This document shows, one piece after another, positions 7,681 to 12,042 of a stretch of DNA of 13,367 bases. Every line of letters begins with the position of its first letter. Positions within the stretch are counted from its first letter, which is position 1. The stretch spans positions 186,181-199,547 of the forward strand of contig NVXA01000005.1 of the NCBI GenBank assembly GCA_002746395.1, written 5' to 3'. The notes beneath the pieces were generated by a model, which searched no databases, was not told the origin of the DNA, and saw only the letters and a list, made by a program, of their open reading frames with translations. The DNA comes from Paracoccaceae bacterium. GTDB taxonomy: Bacteria; Pseudomonadota; Alphaproteobacteria; Rhodobacterales; Rhodobacteraceae. The position numbers and the translations under genes were made by a program.

Positions 7681-9248
7681 TTAGCGCCGCTCCCCAAAAT
7701 TTTCTGCATTAAGCTATAAGCTTCATCATTGAGGGATAATAAGTGGCGATGAATTTCTGAAAGACGGGATTGGTAATCAAAGTTTTCATCAATCACAATT
7801 GAATAGCCCACATAACGGCCAGGATTAAGACTCCAGTCATTTTCTACTATTTCTTTTAAGCTTGCGACCTTGCACAAACCTTCAATATCTTCATAATTGC
7901 CACTCGGGAATTTCTCTTGCAGCCATTCGTTACTGCTAAATTGTTCGGACACATCCTCCCCACGATAAGATTTAATGAGAGCTGTTAATCCCTTCATTTG
8001 ATCTGGGCTAAAATCGCGTAAAGTTGTGTTAATCTGACGAAAAGTATTGCGCGCGTCGATCATCAGAATTTTGTCTCTATTTTCTGCGCGTTTGCCCTTA
8101 TCCAAAAACCACAAGTGACAAGGCAGAGAGCGCGTATAAAAGAAGTTATTGCCTATTGCCACAATGCAATCCACATCACCCGTTTCAATTAGCCTTTGTC
8201 GAATGAGTTTTTCGCTAGACCCAGCATCGGTGGCAGATGAAGCCATAACAAAACCAGCACGACCTTGGGTGTTTAGGTAATGATAAAAATACTGAATCCA
8301 GAGGTAGTTGCCATTATCGGCTTTTGGCAGCCCAACATCTTCAAATAATCGATTATCGTTTTTTACAAAGTCTTTTTTCTTATCAACTTTATTGACGTTG
8401 AAAGGCGGGTTAGCCATGACAAAATCACATTTTCCAACCAGATCATGCGGGTCAGAATAAAAGCTGTTGCTCTCGATAATTTTGCCTTCGATACCGTGAA
8501 TGGCCAAGTTCATCTTTGCTAGGCGCGTGTTGTTGGATTTTAGCTCCGTACCGTAAACGGTGATCGCTTCATTCACTTGTTTGTTGCTGTGATCTTGAAC
8601 GAAGTGGCCAGTTTGCACGAACATACCGCCAGAACCACAGGCAGGATCATGAATAATCCCATGGTCAGGTTCGATGAAGTTTACAATCAAGTTTACAAGT
8701 GATGGTGGTGTGAAAAACTCTCCACCTTCCTGAGCGCCTGCACCACTCATAGAAAATTTCATCAAGAAGTATTCGTAGACACGTCCGAATACATCACCTG
8801 AGAGTTTTTTCACTGAATCCTTATTGAAAACGCGAATTAGTTCGCGCAGAAGATCCGAATCAAGCTCCTGATAATTTTTCGGAAGAATACCTGCAAGATC
8901 AGTATATTCGGCTTCAATTGAGCGCATGCCTGCGTTGACAGCCTCATTGATATCTTCACCCTCTGGCAGATTGGCCAAATAATCATATTGCGCATTTTCT
9001 GGGAGCATCATTGCCCCAGCCGCAAGATAGTCTTCTTTTTTTGGAGCGCGTTTGCCACGAGGACCATCAGGAATTGAGGCCTCAATGGTAATTTTTGCTT
9101 CCTCATAACGGTTTTGAGCATAACGAAGTAGGATAAGGCCAAGAACCGGATCTTTGTATTCAGCGGCAGTAAGCTTTGAGTTGGCCCGCAGATCATCCGC
9201 TGCTCCCCAAAGTTCTTTCTCTAATTGCTTGATTTGTTCGTTATTCAT
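7677..9248 (-). CDS. hsdM: Type I restriction enzyme modification subunit HsdM (adenine-N6 methyltransferase)
   Basis: At 523 residues it is the usual length for HsdM, which transfers a methyl group from S-adenosylmethionine to adenine in the sequence chosen by HsdS. A helical N-terminal domain (about 1-160) leads into the methylase fold. There are GEFFTP (176-181), the S-adenosylmethionine-binding motif DPACGSGGMF (201-210) and the catalytic NPPF (280-283). The C-terminal part after about 450 carries the WSLNPGRYV segment common to HsdM. All key residues are present, so it should be active. The ATG at 9248 has TAAGG about 8 bases upstream, and a perfect -10 box lies about 36 bases upstream of the start. 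It is the first gene of the operon, so methylation and specificity subunits are made before the TIR and restriction subunits. This order would favour self-protection. Confidence 0.97.
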   Translation of the reverse strand: MNNEQIKQLEKELWGAADDLRANSKLTAAEYKDPVLGLILLRYAQNRYEEAKITIEASIPDGPRGKRAPKKEDYLAAGAMMLPENAQYDYLANLPEGEDINEAVNAGMRSIEAEYTDLAGILPKNYQELDSDLLRELIRVFNKDSVKKLSGDVFGRVYEYFLMKFSMSGAGAQEGGEFFTPPSLVNLIVNFIEPDHGIIHDPACGSGGMFVQTGHFVQDHSNKQVNEAITVYGTELKSNNTRLAKMNLAIHGIEGKIIESNSFYSDPHDLVGKCDFVMANPPFNVNKVDKKKDFVKNDNRLFEDVGLPKADNGNYLWIQYFYHYLNTQGRAGFVMASSATDAGSSEKLIRQRLIETGDVDCIVAIGNNFFYTRSLPCHLWFLDKGKRAENRDKILMIDARNTFRQINTTLRDFSPDQMKGLTALIKSYRGEDVSEQFSSNEWLQEKFPSGNYEDIEGLCKVASLKEIVENDWSLNPGRYVGYSIVIDENFDYQSRLSEIHRHLLSLNDEAYSLMQKILGSGAK

Positions 9249-9283
9249 ACCTTGAGCCTTAAATTCGTAGCGTTTTTCAATAC

Positions 9284-9312
9284 ATTATAGAACAATGCAT
9301 AAGTTTGAAACT
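9284..9312 (-). promoter_or_regulatory. Candidate promoter of the hsdM operon
   Basis: On the minus strand there is a perfect TATAAT at 9289-9284, about 36 bases before the hsdM ATG. The region about 16-17 bases upstream (GTTTCA/AGTTTC) is a poor -35 match. Transcription would begin near 9277 with a leader of about 28 bases. The weak -35 suggests either an activator or low expression. The -10 is visible directly; the rest is inference. Confidence 0.5.
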
Positions 9313-9329
9313 ATTACATATTTTTATTC

Positions 9330-9348
9330 TCATATACCAAGTCGCCTT
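9330..9348 (+). repeat. 19-bp direct repeat, left copy
   Basis: The sequence TCATATACCAAGTCGCCTT is identical to 10510-10528. Allowing one mismatch, the match extends to 23 bases (9330-9352 against 10510-10532). Read on the minus strand it encodes AKATWYM in both copies, and the single mismatch is synonymous (GCT versus GCA). Homology stops abruptly on both sides. The two copies bracket the ardA cassette. Confidence 0.85.
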
Positions 9349-9517
9349 AGCCGTAGCGTGCGCCGGCTCCTGTTTGCCCAGCGATAAGGGGAAGCCAGAG
9401 ACTTCGCCTCTTTCTCCCCACAAGTAAAATAGACACTAACCGTGGCTCACTTCGTTGCGCCCGCACCATTAGCATCAATTTTCCTTTTCCCCTCCCATCT
9501 CCATCCTCGCCGGAAGC

Positions 9518-9540
9518 AAGGTTTCACACGCGAAACCCTT
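9518..9540 (+). promoter_or_regulatory. Hairpin just upstream of ardA
   Basis: GGTTTC (9520-9525) and GAAACC (9532-9537) pair perfectly around a 6-base loop ACACGC. With one bulged C the flanking AA (9518-9519) and TT (9539-9540) can extend the stem. It ends 8 bases before the GGAG of ardA. It could be an operator, a transcript leader structure, or part of a promoter formed by folded single-stranded DNA, as known for leading-region genes of F-like and IncI plasmids. There is no U-run, so a terminator is unlikely. Confidence 0.45.
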
Positions 9541-9548
9541 GATTAATT

Positions 9549-9552
9549 GGAG
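9549..9552 (+). promoter_or_regulatory. Ribosome binding site that sets the ardA start at ATG 9562
   Basis: GGAG is followed by 9 purine-rich bases and then ATG at 9562. A longer reading from the TTG at 9547 would bury this site inside the gene, so the ATG is preferred. It also gives a 167-residue product, the usual length of ArdA. Confidence 0.7.
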
Positions 9553-9561
9553 AAAAGAAAG

Positions 9562-10065
9562 ATGGCACAGTTATATGCACAACCCTACGACATTTCAACT
9601 ACAGGCTTTTATTTTGAGACTGAGGAAGAATACAAAAAGAGCGTAAACGCCTTGCGCAACGAATACGGCGACCCTGTCGAAGAATTTGAAATCCAGTTTA
9701 TTGATGGCGATGCCATTGACTGCGATTTGGCAAATGCGATTGGCTTGAACCAAGCGAATTTAGCGCGGTTCTTTGAGATTATTGACGAATGGGAGGAATG
9801 GGAAAAACAGCAAGTCATTTTGGCAGTTGGCGAATGTGGCTATCAGTTTGATAATGGCACCGCGCCGGATGATTTTGATGTTGATATTTATGGCGTAACC
9901 AGCATGCGCGAATTAGCCGAGCAGTTTGTCGAAGAAGGCTTGTTCGGTGACATTCCCGAACGTCTGCAATTCTATATCGACTATGACGCCATCGCCCGCG
10001 ATCTAGCGGTTGATTATTCCGAGGCAGTTGTTGCCAATTCCCGCGTCATTTATCGGTGCGGGTAA
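9562..10065 (+). CDS. ardA: Antirestriction protein ArdA (DNA mimic inhibitor of type I restriction enzymes)
   Basis: From the ATG at 9562 the product is 167 residues, close to the 166 or so of known ArdA proteins. It is strongly acidic: a hand count gives about 37 Asp/Glu against about 10 Lys/Arg. This is as expected for a protein that imitates bent B-form DNA and occupies the DNA groove of HsdM2S. The C-terminal stretch EEGLFGDIPERLQFYIDYDA and the following IARDL match the typical ArdA ending (EE-G-IPE-L--YIDYEA-ARDL). The N-terminal third is less conserved, as is usual. Its job on mobile elements is to inhibit the restriction, and sometimes the modification, of a new host during transfer. 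It runs divergently from the hsdM operon and is followed after 11 bases by an unknown gene that probably shares its transcript. Whether it inhibits the neighbouring enzyme cannot be told from sequence. Confidence 0.85.
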   Translation: MAQLYAQPYDISTTGFYFETEEEYKKSVNALRNEYGDPVEEFEIQFIDGDAIDCDLANAIGLNQANLARFFEIIDEWEEWEKQQVILAVGECGYQFDNGTAPDDFDVDIYGVTSMRELAEQFVEEGLFGDIPERLQFYIDYDAIARDLAVDYSEAVVANSRVIYRCG

Positions 10066-10076
10066 AGGGGGAAATC

Positions 10077-10499
10077 ATGAAAAAGACACCAAAGAACCCT
10101 ACCGGATACAACTTCGGGCATCCTTGGTATTATGTGCTTGGAGGCGTAATTCTGTCACCAAAGCAAATCCGCGCGGAAGTATCCGCAGGGAGTTATCAAG
10201 GCTATATGGCAGAAGAAATCAACGCCGTTGATAATAAACCAGAACCGCATCGCTCAGAAGAGTTACGGGCTTTCAAAGCAAAATTTGCGAACGACTTGGC
10301 CGAAGATATTTCCCGTTATCGCCAGATTGCTGGTGCGATCCGCCAAGACCGCACGGAAAATCCTATTTTTATTGAACCCGATAGTTGCGCCGATGTTCAC
10401 ACCGATATCAGCCTGAAATACGCGCATATTTACAACGATTTTGCCCACCTGAATTATATTGAAGACTTGCTTGCACAGCAGGCTGATTTGTTCGGCTAG
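10077..10499 (+). CDS. Unrecognised 140-residue protein in the ardA operon
   Basis: I do not recognise this family. The ATG at 10077 is chosen because AAAGGGGGAAATC stands directly before it, only 11 bases after the ardA stop; an in-frame ATG at 10056 would overlap ardA and lacks such a site. The 140-residue product is soluble-looking, with no signal peptide or clear membrane helix. It begins with a basic tail (MKKTPKNPTG) and an aromatic patch (GHPWYYVLGG). A charged helical middle follows (about residues 58-90, SEELRAFKAKFANDLAEDIS), and then an acidic C-terminus ending in LLAQQADLFG. Spacing and codon usage resemble ardA, so the two probably form one operon and one mobile cassette. A role in antirestriction or transfer is suggested only by this neighbourhood. 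The stop overlaps the end of the minus-strand remnant at 10496-10672. Confidence 0.7.
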   Translation: MKKTPKNPTGYNFGHPWYYVLGGVILSPKQIRAEVSAGSYQGYMAEEINAVDNKPEPHRSEELRAFKAKFANDLAEDISRYRQIAGAIRQDRTENPIFIEPDSCADVHTDISLKYAHIYNDFAHLNYIEDLLAQQADLFG

Positions 10500-10672
10500 T
10501 GTTGCGCCTTCATATACCAAGTCGCCTTTGCCTCGCCGAGTTTAGTAATCAGCCCTGCGCTGACCAGTTCACATAGGCGCGCTTGGTCTTCGTATATCCG
10601 ATTATACCCGATAATATCTGATTTTTCGAATGGTTAGATTGTTGAATGTAGGCAGGTCATATTCTGTTAATG
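10496..10672 (-). pseudogene. Frameshifted C-terminal remnant of a winged-helix-like protein
   Basis: Between the unknown gene and fic, the minus strand reads a plausible protein end. One frame gives SLTEYDLPTFNNLTIRK (down to about 10622). After a one-base shift in a run of A residues, a second frame gives SDIIGYNRIYEDQARL, then CELVSAGLITKLGEAKATWY and MKAQH, with a TAG at 10498-10496. The pattern of a helix, 'LVSAGLI', a turn and 'ATWY' looks like the recognition helix and wing of a winged helix-turn-helix domain. No start codon or ribosome binding site is present, and the upstream part meets the fic stop, so this is a broken piece. The AKATWYM segment lies in the right copy of the 19-bp direct repeat. 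The parent family was not identified. It could alternatively be chance open sequence, but the protein-like composition across the shift argues against that. Confidence 0.5.
10510..10528 (+). repeat. 19-bp direct repeat, right copy
   Basis: Identical to 9330-9348 and in the same orientation, with 1180 bases between the starts. It lies within the protein-coding remnant at 10496-10672, just after the stop of the 140-residue gene. The pair encloses ardA and its partner gene. Confidence 0.85.
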
Positions 10673-10687
10673 AGTGCTGAAAAGTGC

Positions 10688-11875
10688 TTATTCATCAGGA
10701 AATAACCCCGGCATCCAACGGCCCGCCAGCTTGGCAGGGAATGCCAGTTGCAATGGCGCGCGGGTACTATCTGAGGTAAGTGCCCCACTATCCAACAAAG
10801 CCGAAGTAATGCGCCGAGCCGTGCGCTCATTGACGCCTAGCAGAGCAACGGCATCGGCGCGCGTCAGTGATCCTTGCAATAAAACCGCGCGCAAAATCGT
10901 ATCCGATTTTGCTGGCAGGTTTCCGGCGCGAATTTCTTCTTCTGCCCAGATCATAATTCGGTCGCGCAAACGGTCAGGCTTCATCAAGCCTTCCATAAAT
11001 TTTACCTGATCAATGCAGGTTTGTAGATAGAACGCCGTGAAGCTGGCAAGCGCGCCCTCGCTAAGTGTTCCACGCCCATCCCGATCCCCACGACGTGGGA
11101 GATCACAAGCGGCCAAGTGGCGTTTGTATTCAGGCTCATTGCGCGCCAGACCGCGCGCTACTGACCACAGGCCTTTGGTATCCAGTGCGGATTTCAGCAT
11201 GGCATATGACATCAGGCGCGCAACGCGGCCATTCCCATCCAGAAACGGATGCACCCAAAGCAAACGATGGTGCGCGCACCCAGAGGCAAGAATGGCCTCG
11301 ATGCGCCCTGCATTTGCATAAGCTTTGTGCAGGCGTTCCAAAAAACGTGGCACCGCGCCGGGGCTGATGGCAATATGTCGCCCGACTTCCACGTCCCTAT
11401 CCCGCAGCACACCCGGAATGACTGGGATTTTCTCGCCAGTGGTGGGGTTTTCAACGAACAGTAAATCAGGCGGTAACAATTCACAGAACCGGCGGTGAAT
11501 CTCTAAAATCATATCAGGCGATGTTGGCCGATCTTCCAGCCCGCCTTCATCAATCCATTTTTGCACAGCGATATGCGCCTTGGCTTCCAGTTGCAGATCA
11601 CGCTTTTTGGGGTCAGTGCTGTAATCATCCCGCATGGCTTTTTCGATATCCACCGGATGCGTGTTATGGCCTTCAATCAGGTTACTGTAATAACAGTTCA
11701 TTGAGCGGATAAGATCAGCCAGAGCGGAGGCAATCGAGTCAGGTAGGCTGCTTTTGAAAGACGCCGAGATTGTAGCCAATTCCAACGCAAGATCGTTCAG
11801 CACGGCACGCTTAGGTGAGCCTTCCCCAACCATGAGCGGCTCAAATAATCCTATAGTTTCGTCATCATCTCTCAT
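10688..11875 (-). CDS. Fic-domain protein, self-inhibited AMP-transferase type
   Basis: The 395-residue protein carries the canonical Fic motif HPFLDGNGRVAR (209-220), whose histidine (H209) is the catalytic base for transferring AMP from ATP to a target hydroxyl. An N-terminal inhibitory motif S-N-L-I-E-G (64-69, fitting S/TxxxEG/N) is in the same chain, so this is the class II, self-inhibited layout and needs no separate antitoxin. A C-terminal helix-turn-helix-like region (about 335-370, LTRADAVALLGVNERTARRI) suggests DNA binding or regulation. The target is unknown. The ATG at 11875 is preceded by AGGCGG about 6 bases upstream. It is co-directional with traA, 167 bases downstream of that gene, and G+C-rich (40 of 60 in a hand count of 11041-11100), in contrast to the hsd operon. 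Similar Fic genes occur near type I systems and on conjugative plasmids, so a link to either neighbour is possible. The motif looks fully intact. Confidence 0.92.
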   Translation of the reverse strand: MRDDDETIGLFEPLMVGEGSPKRAVLNDLALELATISASFKSSLPDSIASALADLIRSMNCYYSNLIEGHNTHPVDIEKAMRDDYSTDPKKRDLQLEAKAHIAVQKWIDEGGLEDRPTSPDMILEIHRRFCELLPPDLLFVENPTTGEKIPVIPGVLRDRDVEVGRHIAISPGAVPRFLERLHKAYANAGRIEAILASGCAHHRLLWVHPFLDGNGRVARLMSYAMLKSALDTKGLWSVARGLARNEPEYKRHLAACDLPRRGDRDGRGTLSEGALASFTAFYLQTCIDQVKFMEGLMKPDRLRDRIMIWAEEEIRAGNLPAKSDTILRAVLLQGSLTRADAVALLGVNERTARRITSALLDSGALTSDSTRAPLQLAFPAKLAGRWMPGLFPDE

Positions 11876-12042
11876 TGTTCCGCCTGTTGTTTGTCCGCTT
11901 TATTGTCCGGTTAGTTTTCGCATGTTCTCTATATATAGCATATATTTAGGGAGAAATATAGCTTTTCTTACCCTGCCAGATGTCCGCTTTGGTGCCCGTT
12001 AAACTTCGCCATGTTTTTCATGCCTGAAAGCATATAGAAAAC
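11876..12042 (-). promoter_or_regulatory. AT-rich spacer with candidate fic promoter and a repeated TGTCCGCTTT
   Basis: The spacer between traA and fic holds an AT-rich near-palindrome (11929-11949). On the minus strand this supplies an extended -10-like TGCTATATA (11940-11932) with no clear -35. The decamer TGTCCGCTTT occurs at 11892-11901 and again at 11981-11990, with a further TTGTCCG at 11904-11910, flanking the candidate promoter. This is the pattern of a possible operator. A 17-codon ORF on the minus strand starting at 12021 is present but unsupported. Confidence 0.3.

Larger units (their letters stand above)
9249..9561. promoter_or_regulatory. Divergent control region between hsdM and ardA
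   Basis: This 313-base stretch holds no convincing gene. From the hsdM side it contains the hsdM promoter candidate (9284-9312) and one copy of a 19-bp direct repeat (9330-9348). It then has a 5-bp inverted repeat AGCCG/CGGCT with a 10-base loop (9349-9368). For ardA there is a possible plus-strand promoter, TTCGCC at 9403-9408 and TAAAAT at 9425-9430 with a 16-base spacer; this is weak. A stronger hairpin at 9518-9540 and the ardA ribosome binding site at 9549-9552 follow. A pyrimidine-rich tract lies around 9480-9508. Control of both the restriction operon and the antirestriction gene must sit here unless ardA is read from upstream. Confidence 0.6.

Noticed and set aside
2640..8400. Many plus-strand open frames of 60-100 codons across the hsd operon, and similar frames opposite yhaN, fic and traA
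   Set aside because: They lie antisense or out of frame to well-supported genes and show no recognisable domains, so they are shadows of those genes.
9547..9561. TTG start giving a 172-residue ArdA
   Set aside because: It would place the only good ribosome binding site inside the gene; ATG at 9562 has that site in front and gives the usual ArdA length.
9330..10528. Repeats as a CRISPR array or transposon target duplication
   Set aside because: There are only two copies 1.18 kb apart, no transposase lies between, and 19 bp in a coding remnant fits recombination better than a standard target duplication.
11976..12021. 17-codon ORF between traA and fic as an antitoxin or leader peptide
   Set aside because: Too short, without a clear ribosome binding site; the Fic protein already carries its own inhibitory motif.
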